Virus record (IMG/VR): IMGVR_UViG_3300035703_000155
Coordinates: 1-45,467 of that record
Reading direction: 5' to 3' (one strand)
Origin: a virus
DNA: 45,467 nt
The notes under the pieces were generated by a model that ran no database searches, was not told the DNA's origin, and was given only the letters and a program-made list of their open reading frames with translations. Position numbers and translations under genes: made by a program. The number at the start of each line of letters is the position of its first letter. The stretch's first letter is position 1. Shown here piece after piece: positions 7,501-12,976 of the stretch.

Positions 7501-7643
7501 TGCGGCTGCCCTACTCAGCCATCAGGGCACCAGCGGCTGCGCTGGGTGGCGCATGGTTCGTGAGCGAGCTGTGGCCGATCGAATTCTGGCCGGCGGTGGC
7601 CGGCTGCCTGTTCTTCTATCTCACCCTCAGAGTCCAACCATGA
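7500..7643 (+). CDS. Small hydrophobic protein, 47 aa
   Basis: Reads MRLPYSAIRAPAAALGG and then tryptophan-rich segments ending FFYLTLRVQP. Its ATG shares its A with the nuclease stop (TGATG) and its TGA overlaps the RecT start (ATGA), so it fills the gap between exo and recT without spare bases. One probable membrane segment (about residues 25-43) with several Trp residues. Function unknown; coupling with the recombination genes may be purely translational. Confidence 0.6.
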   Translation: MRLPYSAIRAPAAALGGAWFVSELWPIEFWPAVAGCLFFYLTLRVQP

Positions 7644-8320
7644 GCGAGTCCACAGCACTGACCACTACCGGAGGCAGCGTGTTCTCCGGCATCCAGGCCT
7701 TCGAGGATGCACAGCGCATCGCGAAGGCACTGGCCTCGAGCACGCTGATCCCGCCGCAGTTCCAAGGGCAGCAGGGTTTTGCGAACTGCTTGGTGGCGCT
7801 TGAGATCGCCGGCCGGATGCGGATGAGCCCGTTCCAGGTGATGCAAAACCTGCACATCATCCACGGGCGCCCGAGCTGGAGCAGCCAGTTCATCATCGGC
7901 CTGATCAACGGCTGCGGCCGCTTCAGCCCGCTGAAGTACGAGGTGAGCGGCACCGGCGACGCGATGGCCTGCTTCTGCACGGCCACCGAGCTGGTGAGCG
8001 GTGCCGAGCTGAAAGGCCCGACCGTGACCATGGCGATGGCCAAGAAGGAAGGCTGGGCAACGAAGGCCGGCAGCAAGTGGCAGACCATGCCCGAGCTGAT
8101 GATCCGGTATCGCGCCGCTGCGTTCTGGGGTCGGTTGTTCATCCCCGAGCTGCTGGTCGGCATCCACACCGAGGAAGAGGTGGTGGATGTGGAGCCCGTG
8201 CGCGTGAGCGTGCCTGAGCCTGCACCGGCGAAGGTGCGGCTGGAAGACCTGAACGCCAAGCTGCGCGAGCCTGCGCCGGTGGTGATCACCAAGGAGGTGC
8301 CCGACGATGAAATCTTTTGA
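7640..8320 (+). CDS. recT: RecT-family single-strand annealing protein
   Basis: 226 aa. The conserved RecT core is present: ALEIAGRMRMSPFQVMQNLHI, IIHGRPSWSSQFIIGLIN, and MPELMIRYRAAAFWGRL with FIPELLVGI. These motifs shape the annealase fold that binds ssDNA and promotes strand annealing and exchange. ATG 7640 is chosen because the preceding small ORF ends on it (ATGA); the open frame further upstream is out of register with the RecT family. The C-terminal 45 residues are a proline/glutamate-rich linker ending VPDDEIF, resembling an SSB-type acidic tip. The adjacent RecE-like nuclease supports the assignment. Confidence 0.93.
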   Translation: MSESTALTTTGGSVFSGIQAFEDAQRIAKALASSTLIPPQFQGQQGFANCLVALEIAGRMRMSPFQVMQNLHIIHGRPSWSSQFIIGLINGCGRFSPLKYEVSGTGDAMACFCTATELVSGAELKGPTVTMAMAKKEGWATKAGSKWQTMPELMIRYRAAAFWGRLFIPELLVGIHTEEEVVDVEPVRVSVPEPAPAKVRLEDLNAKLREPAPVVITKEVPDDEIF

Positions 8321-8534
8321 TCAACCGGGCTACCTGCAGCCCCGTGAGCTTGCAGCCAGGTGGCGCGGTGTCGTCACGCTGAGCACGCTCGACAACTGGC
8401 GCAGCCAGAACCGCGGCCCGAGGTTCGTGAAGATCGGAGGCCGTGTCCTGTATCCCGTCGCTGAGGTGGAGGCCTATGAAGCCCGAAACCTGCGCGGGAT
8501 GCCCAACCACCCACCTACTCAAACGAGACCATGA
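8307..8534 (+). CDS. Excisionase-like helix-turn-helix protein, 75 aa
   Basis: Single winged-HTH of the excisionase/AlpA (HTH_17) type: YLQPRELAARW, STLDNWRSQNRGPRFVKIGGRVLYPVAEVEAYE. The WRxxxRGPxxxKxGxRVxYxxxxVE pattern is diagnostic. Known members direct integrase toward excision or act as small regulators. It has a strong ribosome site (AAGGAGGT, 9 nt before ATG 8307) and overlaps the recT end by 14 nt. It is 6 kb from the integrase gene, so it could be Xis or a regulator of the recombination operon; the sequence cannot decide. Confidence 0.8.
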   Translation: MKSFDQPGYLQPRELAARWRGVVTLSTLDNWRSQNRGPRFVKIGGRVLYPVAEVEAYEARNLRGMPNHPPTQTRP

Positions 8535-8857
8535 CCTTCAAGCTGAACCTGTCGATCTTCAAGTCCACCAAGCCCGAGAGCAAAGTGGACTTCAGCGGAA
8601 TGCTGAACGTGAAGGTCGAGGAGCTCGACGCCTTCTGCGCGTTCGTGATGAGCCAGACGCCGGATCAATACGGCAGCGTGCAGGTGCCGATCAGCGGCTG
8701 GAAGAAGACCAGCCAGAAAGGGCTGGCGTATGTGAGCGCAGTGGCGCAGCCGCCACGTGACTGGGTGCCTCCTGTGACTGCGCAGGCTGCTGCCCAGAGC
8801 TTGGCGGCCGCCACTGATGGCGTGGTGACCGAGATCGTCGAGGCCGATCTGTTCTAG
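8531..8857 (+). CDS. Putative ssDNA-binding-like protein, 108 aa
   Basis: Starts MTFKLNLSIFKSTKPESKVDFSG, a beta-rich N-terminal domain, followed by an alanine-rich linker and the terminal tip EIVEADLF. Position at the end of an exo-recT operon and the acidic-hydrophobic terminus resemble single-stranded DNA-binding proteins, whose tip recruits partners. I do not see a recognisable OB-fold signature, so the assignment is by context. The start overlaps the HTH gene stop (ATGA). It converges tail to tail with the next leftward gene, both stops sharing the sequence CTAG at 8854-8857. Confidence 0.5.
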   Translation: MTFKLNLSIFKSTKPESKVDFSGMLNVKVEELDAFCAFVMSQTPDQYGSVQVPISGWKKTSQKGLAYVSAVAQPPRDWVPPVTAQAAAQSLAAATDGVVTEIVEADLF

Positions 8858-9057
8858 GTCTGCATCAGCTCGAGCTCTAGGCGCGCAATCTCGTGGACTG
8901 CGGCCTGGAGCATCTCCTGCTGGTGGTAGCACTGCTTGAGGAGCTTTGCCGCGATGGTGCCGGCCTGCGGGTGCTGCTCCAGCGCGCGGCACTGCTTCTC
9001 GATCTCGAACTGTTTCTCCGGTGGTATTTCAGCCACCATCCACTCACCGAAGTTCAT
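8854..9057 (-). CDS. Small helical protein, 67 aa, conserved-looking
   Basis: From ATG 9057 the product reads MNFGEWMVAEIPPEKQFEIE and then two long helices (CRALEQHPQAGTIAAKLLKQ; HQQEMLQAAVHEIARLELEL). The shape is an amphipathic helical hairpin that could dimerise. I have an impression of similar short proteins in picocyanobacteria and their phages but cannot name the family. It superficially recalls NblA in size and helicity, without its sequence motifs. It is the only leftward gene in this stretch and starts 21 bp from the divergent zinc-ribbon gene. Confidence 0.6.
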   Translation of the reverse strand: MNFGEWMVAEIPPEKQFEIEKQCRALEQHPQAGTIAAKLLKQCYHQQEMLQAAVHEIARLELELMQT

Positions 9058-9063
9058 CTGTCT

Positions 9064-9078
9064 GGGGCGTATTGCCCC
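9064..9078. promoter_or_regulatory. Small palindrome in the 21-bp divergent gap
   Basis: GGGGC (9064-9068) and GCCCC (9074-9078) form a 5-bp palindrome filling the 21-bp gap between two divergent start codons (9057 minus, 9079 plus). Promoters for both genes must therefore overlap the opposite coding sequence; the palindrome could be an operator. Confidence 0.35.
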
Positions 9079-9351
9079 ATGTTGCCCATGGAATGCCCTA
9101 AGTGCTCGAGCACAACGCTGCGTGTGCCGATCACGAACAATCGGCTGGCTGATCAGGTTGTGCGCCGCCGGCTGTGCGCTGAGTGCGGCCACAAGTGGTT
9201 CACGGTGGAGCTGGCGGTGCCGGACTACGCGGTCGGCTGGAGCGTGGCGCACCTGCATAAGCCGGTGCTGCGCGTGCCGCTGGAGCTGAGCACCGGGCAC
9301 ACCAAGCTGCGGGTGGAGGCGGTGGAGGAACGCGACCGGTGGCGCCGGTGA
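9079..9351 (+). CDS. Zinc-ribbon protein with NrdR-like N-terminus, 90 aa
   Basis: MECPKCSSTTLRVPITNN then RRLCAECGHKWFTVEL: two CxxC pairs 27 residues apart with the same spacing style as the NrdR/transcription-factor zinc ribbon. The ATP-cone domain of NrdR is absent; the remaining 45 residues are unassigned. Two starts are possible, ATG 9079 and ATG 9088; the latter gives the family-like MECPKC. It may be a small phage transcription or nucleic-acid-binding factor. It opens the rightward accessory block. Confidence 0.7.
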   Translation: MLPMECPKCSSTTLRVPITNNRLADQVVRRRLCAECGHKWFTVELAVPDYAVGWSVAHLHKPVLRVPLELSTGHTKLRVEAVEERDRWRR

Positions 9352-9355
9352 AGAA

Positions 9356-9377
9356 TGCACCGCCGATGGTGTACGCT
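9356..9377 (+). promoter_or_regulatory. Phage promoter-like element P1 (TGCACCGCC-N7-TACGCT)
   Basis: TGCACCGCC at 9356-9364, a 7-nt spacer GATGGTG, and TACGCT at 9372-9377. The same composite occurs at 9669-9690, at 13324-13303 on the minus strand and, degenerate, at 14003-14024, each time upstream of a small gene. The right half can be read as an extended -10 (TGGTG-TACGCT). It lies 44 bp upstream of ATG 9422. Confidence 0.5.
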
Positions 9378-9421
9378 GTGTGAGCACCGGCGGCATTGCC
9401 GCCCCCATCAAGGAGGTCTAG

Positions 9422-9595
9422 ATGGCTCACGTCATCACCACTGAGATCAACGGCCAGCCCGCAATGGTTGCTGCTGATCTGGTCGCCACGCGCCGCCCAT
9501 GCGGCCTGTGGCACGTCCAGCTGGCCGACTGCGGCGCAACGCTGACAGTCGATGCGACTGAGGAGCAGGCGCACCGGATTCTGTCCGAGGCCTGA
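9422..9595 (+). CDS. Hypothetical small protein, 57 aa
   Basis: MAHVITTEINGQPAMVAADLV followed by GLWHVQLADCGATLTVDATEEQAHRILSEA. Compact alpha/beta protein with two cysteines; no family recognised. The ribosome site AAGGAGGT, 5 nt before the ATG, is one of the strongest in the window, and promoter-like element P1 lies just upstream, so it is probably highly expressed as a single-gene unit. A GC-rich hairpin (9603-9620) follows the stop directly. Confidence 0.65.
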   Translation: MAHVITTEINGQPAMVAADLVATRRPCGLWHVQLADCGATLTVDATEEQAHRILSEA

Positions 9596-9602
9596 CATCC
9601 AC

Positions 9603-9620
9603 GCGGCCCATCCGGGCCGC
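9603..9620 (+). terminator. GC hairpin after the 57-aa gene
   Basis: GCGGCCC (9603-9609), loop ATCC, GGGCCGC (9614-9620): a 7-bp perfect stem 7 nt after the stop codon. There is only a short CACCCATTT tail, so it is a terminator-like hairpin without a proper T-tract. Confidence 0.45.
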
Positions 9621-9668
9621 CACCCATTTCGACAGCAGTGTGAAGGAATATGAACTGCGTCGAGAGCG

Positions 9669-9690
9669 TGCACCGCTGATGGTGTAGGAT
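9669..9690 (+). promoter_or_regulatory. Phage promoter-like element P2 (TGCACCGCT-N7-TAGGAT)
   Basis: TGCACCGCT at 9669-9677, spacer GATGGTG, TAGGAT at 9685-9690. It is nearly identical to P1, including the spacer. It would start the long operon of small genes beginning at 9833, leaving a leader of about 135 nt. Confidence 0.5.
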
Positions 9691-9832
9691 GACGTAACGA
9701 GGGAAGGGGAGCGGCACCTCGCTAAAAACGCGGCCAGGGGGAACAGAGCACACGACCCCGCAATCGAGCTCAACAGGGCCTGACTAAGCCCGCACCGCCG
9801 GTTGGCCCGGCACACCTATCCCTCACAGGCTC
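9691..9832 (+). other. Structured ~140-nt leader upstream of the small-gene operon
   Basis: Between P2 and ATG 9833 there is no convincing gene, but several potential stems: CGAGG 9698-9702 with CCTCG 9717-9721; GGGG 9737-9740 with CCCC 9756-9759; GGGC 9776-9779 with GCCC 9788-9791; GCCGG 9797-9801 with CCGGC 9807-9811. I compared it by eye with glutamine, cobalamin and SAM riboswitches and saw no match. It may be a regulatory leader or a small RNA. Confidence 0.35.
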
Positions 9833-10027
9833 ATGCTCACCGCCACTCTCCTGGTGATCTGGAAGCTGCTCCTGCCGCTGCTGCTGGTAGTCGCCGTGAT
9901 CGACTGGCTGACCGCCAGCGACGATCGCCGCGTCCGCGTTCTGCACAGCACCGGTCTGAGCCAGCGTCAGATCGCCGACCGCCTCAATATCACCCGCTAC
10001 CGCGTCCGCCGGGCGCTCGCATCATGA
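9833..10027 (+). CDS. Membrane-anchored helix-turn-helix protein, 64 aa
   Basis: Residues 2-24 form one hydrophobic transmembrane helix (TATLLVIWKLLLPLLLVVAVI); residues about 38-63 form a helix-turn-helix (STGLSQRQIADRLNITRYRV followed by RRALAS). A juxtamembrane DDRR segment joins them. This is a one-pass membrane protein with a DNA-binding-type domain on the cytoplasmic side, unusual for its size. It could tether DNA to the membrane or sense envelope state; no evidence separates these. It is the first gene of the coupled small-gene operon; its TGA overlaps the next ATG. Confidence 0.7.
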   Translation: MLTATLLVIWKLLLPLLLVVAVIDWLTASDDRRVRVLHSTGLSQRQIADRLNITRYRVRRALAS

Positions 10028-10155
10028 TCAACCACATCAACAACGCCATCTGCTGCCTGATCGCTGCGAGTGTGTTCGCCATGATCGGCATCGAATCCGG
10101 CGCGCATCACAGCCCCACCCACAGCGGCACGCAGCAGGTGGTGCGGCATGACTGA
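10024..10155 (+). CDS. Small membrane protein, 43 aa
   Basis: MINHINNAICCLIAASVFAM has one predicted membrane segment (about residues 8-24) containing a CC pair, followed by a short histidine/serine/threonine-rich tail ending VVRHD. ATGA overlap with the membrane-HTH gene and an 8-nt overlap with the following gene place it firmly in the operon. No family recognised. Confidence 0.5.
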   Translation: MINHINNAICCLIAASVFAMIGIESGAHHSPTHSGTQQVVRHD

Positions 10156-10312
10156 CACCCAGCGCTTCTATTTCCAGATCAAGGCTGCCAACGTGCTGGA
10201 GTGCGTCACGGCCTCCAGCCTCACCGAAGCCAAGCTGATCGCCGCCGACACGTGGCTCGAGTGGTGGTCGCAAATCGAATGGATCACACCTGCACCAGAG
10301 ACCGATGCCTGA
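10148..10312 (+). CDS. Hypothetical protein, 54 aa
   Basis: MTDTQRFYFQIKAANVLECV then SSLTEAKLIAADTWLEWWSQIEW. Short beta-alpha protein of the kind that handles 'FxFxIxA...A..EAKxxA' sequence patterns in phage early regions; aromatic-rich C-terminus. Overlaps both neighbours by 8 nt, which is strong evidence that it is translated. Function unknown. Confidence 0.55.
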   Translation: MTDTQRFYFQIKAANVLECVTASSLTEAKLIAADTWLEWWSQIEWITPAPETDA

Positions 10313-10538
10313 GATCACAGGCGCCATGCTGCCGTGGCAGTGGCGCGAGGAATCGACCAGCCAGCACGGTGACGGCATCAGCCGGCCGCGGCCCAAGACT
10401 CGCACCAAGGAGTTTCGGCTGATCATCTACCCGCAGGGTGCCCGGCCGATGACGTGGATCACGCGCGCGGAATCGAAGCGCCACGCGATCCGCTATGCGC
10501 AGGCGCGCTGGCCGGGCGCCGCGGTGGAGGTGGCGTGA
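10305..10538 (+). CDS. Hypothetical protein, 77 aa
   Basis: A basic N-terminal half (ISRPRPKTRTKEFRLIIYPQ) leads into an alpha-helical C-terminal part (ITRAESKRHAIRYAQARWPG) ending in AAVEVA. No family recognised. The C-terminal helix followed by a strand matches small phage proteins that modify residue arrays in host enzymes only loosely, so I assign nothing. Overlaps the preceding gene by 8 nt; its TGA overlaps the GTG start of the secreted protein (GTGA). Confidence 0.55.
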   Translation: MPEITGAMLPWQWREESTSQHGDGISRPRPKTRTKEFRLIIYPQGARPMTWITRAESKRHAIRYAQARWPGAAVEVA

Positions 10539-10858
10539 TCCGCGCTGCCTTGACCGCTGCGGCCCTGCTGCTGGCCAGCCCGGTGCAGGCTCGGCAGGTG
10601 ACTGCCACTGTGTACCACGGCTGGTATCACGGCCGCACCACCTACTGCGGTGGCACCTACCAGCACTGGGGCATCAGCGCCGCGCATCCATGGCTGCCAT
10701 GCGGCACGCCGGTGCGCGTCAGCCACCGCGGCCGCACGCTCACGGTGCGTGTCACCGATCGGTGTGACTGCGGCTCGATCGATCTCAGCGCCGGTGCTGC
10801 TCACCGCCTTGGTGTGCCGCTCGATGGCATTGCAACTGTTCGCATAAGCCACCCATGA
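10535..10858 (+). CDS. Secreted RlpA-like double-psi beta-barrel protein
   Basis: 107 aa from GTG 10535. Residues 1-20 (IRAALTAAALLLASPVQA) form a signal peptide with an AxA-type cleavage site; there is no lipobox cysteine. The mature part (about 87 aa) follows the RlpA/barwin-like barrel: VTATVYHG, GISAAHPWLPCGTPVRV, LTVRVTDRCDCGSIDLS, HRLGVPLDG. Known members bind or cleave peptidoglycan glycan strands, and RlpA acts at the septum. Four cysteines could form two disulphides in the periplasm. It sits in the early-type operon, 6 kb from the endolysin and oppositely oriented, so lysis is not its obvious role; changing the host wall or excluding other phages is possible. Confidence 0.75.
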   Translation: MIRAALTAAALLLASPVQARQVTATVYHGWYHGRTTYCGGTYQHWGISAAHPWLPCGTPVRVSHRGRTLTVRVTDRCDCGSIDLSAGAAHRLGVPLDGIATVRISHP

Positions 10859-10947
10859 AGACTGAACACCCGATCACTCCGCCGCCGGAGCTGGTGCATG
10901 TTGTGCGCTTTGGAACGACTAGGCCCTTCGCTTCCTACAACAAATGA
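10855..10947 (+). CDS. Very short protein, 30 aa, HPITPPPELV motif
   Basis: MKTEHPITPPPELVHVVRFG and ten further residues. The start TEHPITPPPELV recalls the N-terminus of small hypothetical proteins I associate with cyanophages, which continue longer; this copy may be truncated. It has ATGA overlaps with both the preceding and following genes, which is the main support that it is translated. Confidence 0.45.
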   Translation: MKTEHPITPPPELVHVVRFGTTRPFASYNK

Positions 10948-11309
10948 CTGACTTCCGCGCCTTGTGCGTTGAGCTGACTGACTGCCTTGAGAAAGCCGAC
11001 TGGCCGCACCGCTACAAAGTTGTATTTCAGCGGTGGATGGACATTGCTCGCGCAGCCTTGGCTGAGCCAGATGGACCGGCTGTGTCTGATGACAGGGAGC
11101 CGGCCTCTGTCAATGATCAGCTTAAGCGCCAGCTTCTTAGCAAAGCCAAAGCCAATCTGATCCGCGAGGTAATCAACCAAGCCCTGAAAGACACCGCATC
11201 AGTCCACTGGCGTGTAACGGACACCGGCGAGCAGATCGTTCGGGTCGGTGACCTTCTGAGGTGGGCGGACCAGTCCACAGCGCAGATGGAGGCGCTGCCC
11301 GATGTCTGA
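10944..11309 (+). CDS. Hypothetical protein, 121 aa
   Basis: The N-terminal third is helical with aromatic positions (FRALCVELTDCLEKADWPHRY), then an acidic linker (EPDGPAVSDDREPASVND), then a lysine-rich helix and a C-terminal helix ending LLRWADQST. The start overlaps the previous stop by ATGA and the end overlaps the next gene by 8 nt. No family identified; the domain layout (helical head, linker, helical tail) suggests a protein-protein interaction role. Confidence 0.6.
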   Translation: MTDFRALCVELTDCLEKADWPHRYKVVFQRWMDIARAALAEPDGPAVSDDREPASVNDQLKRQLLSKAKANLIREVINQALKDTASVHWRVTDTGEQIVRVGDLLRWADQSTAQMEALPDV

Positions 11310-11499
11310 CATCCGCCACCGCATCGAGCAGCTGCTGAGCGACACGAGCGCCTTCACGGCTGGTCAGACTGAGGAGCGCCAGCGGATCCGCCAACTGATC
11401 GACATCAGGATCGACCAGCTGTGCGGCACCGTTGGGCTCCGCAACCGCCAGCAGCTCTGCGCCGAGCTGCTCCGCATCCGCCAACACCTCGAACCATGA
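11302..11499 (+). CDS. Hypothetical helical protein, 65 aa
   Basis: Almost entirely helical (IRHRIEQLLSDT; ERQRIRQLIDIRIDQLCG; NRQQLCAELLRIRQHLEP), with heptad-like leucine/isoleucine spacing that suggests coiled-coil assembly. Overlaps its neighbours by 8 and 4 nt. No function can be assigned. Confidence 0.55.
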   Translation: MSDIRHRIEQLLSDTSAFTAGQTEERQRIRQLIDIRIDQLCGTVGLRNRQQLCAELLRIRQHLEP

Positions 11500-11765
11500 C
11501 ATCAGCCACGTTTCTGGATCAGCAGCGCGCCGACATGATGGACGCGCTGTACGAACGCAGTGGCCGCACCAACGGTCTCTATACCGGGCTTTGGGAGGAG
11601 TTTTGCCGCGACATGGCTGCCAACTTCCGCGACACGTCATACCCCGAGCTGCTGGCCCGCGTGGTGCGCGCCATGGATGCCACCGAGTCGGTGATGACGC
11701 AGAAGCAGGCGCAGCAGGCGATCGAGGTCTGCCGCCAGCAGCTGCTCGGGGATAAGTGGCGATGA
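11496..11765 (+). CDS. Hypothetical helical protein, 89 aa
   Basis: MTSATFLDQQRADMMDALYE then LYTGLWEEFCRDMAANFRDT and two further helices. ATG 11496 is preferred because it overlaps the previous stop (ATGA); the open frame extends upstream but overlaps another gene. Several small amphipathic helices with conserved-looking aromatics; no family recognised. Confidence 0.55.
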   Translation: MTSATFLDQQRADMMDALYERSGRTNGLYTGLWEEFCRDMAANFRDTSYPELLARVVRAMDATESVMTQKQAQQAIEVCRQQLLGDKWR

Positions 11766-11947
11766 GTCGGCCGTTTAAGCGCGGTGAGGAAAACTTCGCC
11801 GTGATCCTCAGCGAGGACCTGGTGCGCGAGTTGCGCCAGCTTCGCGCTGCCGGGCTCAGCTACCAGCAGCTGGCCGATCGGTATGAGATCGACAAGAAAC
11901 ACGCATGGCGCATCTGCAAGGGCATCGCATGGGGATGGCTGCAATGA
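11762..11947 (+). CDS. Helix-turn-helix protein related to homing-endonuclease HTH modules, 61 aa
   Basis: From ATG 11762 (ATGA overlap; GTG 11756 is an alternative) the product has a leading helix (LSEDLVRELRQLRAAG) and the HTH (GLSYQQLADRYEIDKKHAWR) ending ICKGIAWGWLQ. The last 30 residues resemble the C-terminal HTH of the HNH endonuclease at 16040-16543, which ends ISHIASGHSWGWLT, so this looks like a free-standing copy of an endonuclease DNA-binding module. It may act as a repressor or a remnant of an endonuclease gene. Confidence 0.7.
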   Translation: MSRPFKRGEENFAVILSEDLVRELRQLRAAGLSYQQLADRYEIDKKHAWRICKGIAWGWLQ

Positions 11948-12156
11948 ACGATCAGATCAACCCAGACCACTACCGGCAGGGTGGCATCGAGTGCATTGAT
12001 GCGATCGAGGCTGCCCTGACGCCGGAGGAGTTTCGCGGCTACTGCAAGGGCAACGTGATCAAGTACACCTGGCGCGAGCGCCACAAGGGTGAGGCGGTAT
12101 CGCTGGCCAAGGCGCAGTGGTATCTCCGGCGACTGCTCGGCAAACTGGAGGGATGA
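11944..12156 (+). CDS. DUF3310 family protein, 70 aa
   Basis: MNDQINPDHYRQGGIECIDA, then FRGYCKGNVIKYTWRERHKG and a C-terminal WYLRRLLGKLE. This is the signature of the SaV-like DUF3310 family (NPxHY, G.xxECID, FxxGNxxKYxxRxxxK), common in phage early regions, sometimes fused to nucleotide kinases. Biochemical role unknown. Start overlaps the HTH stop (ATGA). Confidence 0.88.
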   Translation: MNDQINPDHYRQGGIECIDAIEAALTPEEFRGYCKGNVIKYTWRERHKGEAVSLAKAQWYLRRLLGKLEG

Positions 12157-12383
12157 TGCACCTGCCCGGTTTGAACCTGCTGGAGCGCGCAGCGCTGTGG
12201 GTTCTGGTGCGCAGCCCGCGCACCAGTCTGGTGGTGGTAAAGGAGCGGCTCTGGCCGACCGTGTTCACCGCTGCGGATCCAAGCGATCCGGTGGCTGCCT
12301 ATGTCACCAACAACGACACCGAGCCGCCATCGATGCAGCTCGAGCGGATCTTTCATCAGCCGGCCTACGGCGAGGAAGAATGA
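12153..12383 (+). CDS. Hypothetical protein, 76 aa
   Basis: A helical hydrophobic N-terminus (LNLLERAALWVLVRSPRTSL) is followed by a VVVKERLWPTVF strand and a polar C-terminal half ending AYGEEE. No family recognised. ATG 12153 overlaps the previous stop; ATG 12156 is an alternative. Its stop overlaps the next ATG (ATGA). Confidence 0.55.
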   Translation: MMHLPGLNLLERAALWVLVRSPRTSLVVVKERLWPTVFTAADPSDPVAAYVTNNDTEPPSMQLERIFHQPAYGEEE

Positions 12384-12727
12384 TCAGACTGCACGCCGGC
12401 CGCCTGCTGCTGGTGTGCAGCCGCTCCGATCGGAACTGGCACGCACGGGTCATTCTCGGACCAAAGCCCGAGCACCAGCTGGAGGCTGACACCGGCACCA
12501 TGCACCTGCAGGAGGCGTTCCTGCGCGCGCAGAAGATCTACGAGGCGGCGCTGGTGAAGCTGCGCCCCGCTGGCGGCCAGCGGATGTGTTGGGACTGTCT
12601 GCATTGGTGCACCCACCGGCAGCGCTGCGAGCTGGCGTTGCCAGAATCGAAGCAGAGCGGCGGCCGCTATGCGGCGAAGTGCGAGATCTATGAGCCAGCC
12701 GAAGGTGATCAGCCGCACGGATCGTGA
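12380..12727 (+). CDS. Cysteine-rich small protein, possible zinc binding, 115 aa
   Basis: The C-terminal half carries CWDCLHWCTHRQRCELALPE then GGRYAAKCEIYEP: five cysteines and two histidines in about 40 residues, compatible with a metal site (CxxC...C...C). The N-terminal half is basic, with a long helix (MHLQEAFLRAQKIYEAALVK). It overlaps both neighbours (ATGA before, and the next start at 12690 lies 38 nt inside it). Function unknown. Confidence 0.6.
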   Translation: MIRLHAGRLLLVCSRSDRNWHARVILGPKPEHQLEADTGTMHLQEAFLRAQKIYEAALVKLRPAGGQRMCWDCLHWCTHRQRCELALPESKQSGGRYAAKCEIYEPAEGDQPHGS

Positions 12728-12863
12728 CGGCGGATGGATCGAGACGCTGGAGCCTGATGGTCGCGGTGAGCTGTATTACCGCAGCTGCGTCGGTGGGATC
12801 TGCCGCTATTCGAGCGACCTGTGGCAGGCCGAGCTGTATCTCGACCACCTGCTGGCACGCTGA
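12690..12863 (+). CDS. Hypothetical protein, 57 aa
   Basis: MSQPKVISRTDRDGGWIETL then a beta-rich GRGELYYRSCVGGICRYSS and an alpha-helical end. Starts inside the preceding gene in another frame. The compact beta-sheet plus C-terminal helix pattern and two cysteines are all that can be said. It ends in TGATG with the next small ORF. Confidence 0.5.
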   Translation: MSQPKVISRTDRDGGWIETLEPDGRGELYYRSCVGGICRYSSDLWQAELYLDHLLAR

Positions 12864-12949
12864 TGCTGCGCGACGTGCTGGTGCTGGTTCTGGAGTATTG
12901 GGCGACGTGCCTGATCGCGCTGTGGGTGTGCAGCAGGATCCTGCCGTGA
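12863..12949 (+). CDS. 28-aa hydrophobic peptide, last of the small-gene operon
   Basis: MLRDVLVLVLEYWATCLIAL then WVCSRILP: a single probable membrane helix with no polar residues. Its ATG shares its A with the previous TGA (TGATG). Such peptides can be toxins, regulators of membrane proteins, or noise; the coupling argues for translation. A weak hairpin follows (12977-12999). Confidence 0.4.
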   Translation: MLRDVLVLVLEYWATCLIALWVCSRILP

Positions 12950-12976
12950 TGTGAAGCGGCCTCCGATACGGTTTCA

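Noticed and set aside
8854-9057. NblA (phycobilisome degradation) identity for the 67-aa protein
   Set aside because: Size and helical hairpin are similar, but none of the NblA sequence motifs are visible.
9356-9377. Sigma-54 type -24/-12 promoter
   Set aside because: Spacing and GG/GC dinucleotides do not fit, and cyanobacteria lack sigma-54.
9650-9679. 9-aa leader peptide (MNCVESVHR) with an AAGGA ribosome site
   Set aside because: Very short, overlaps promoter-like element P2, and no regulated codon run; not enough to call.
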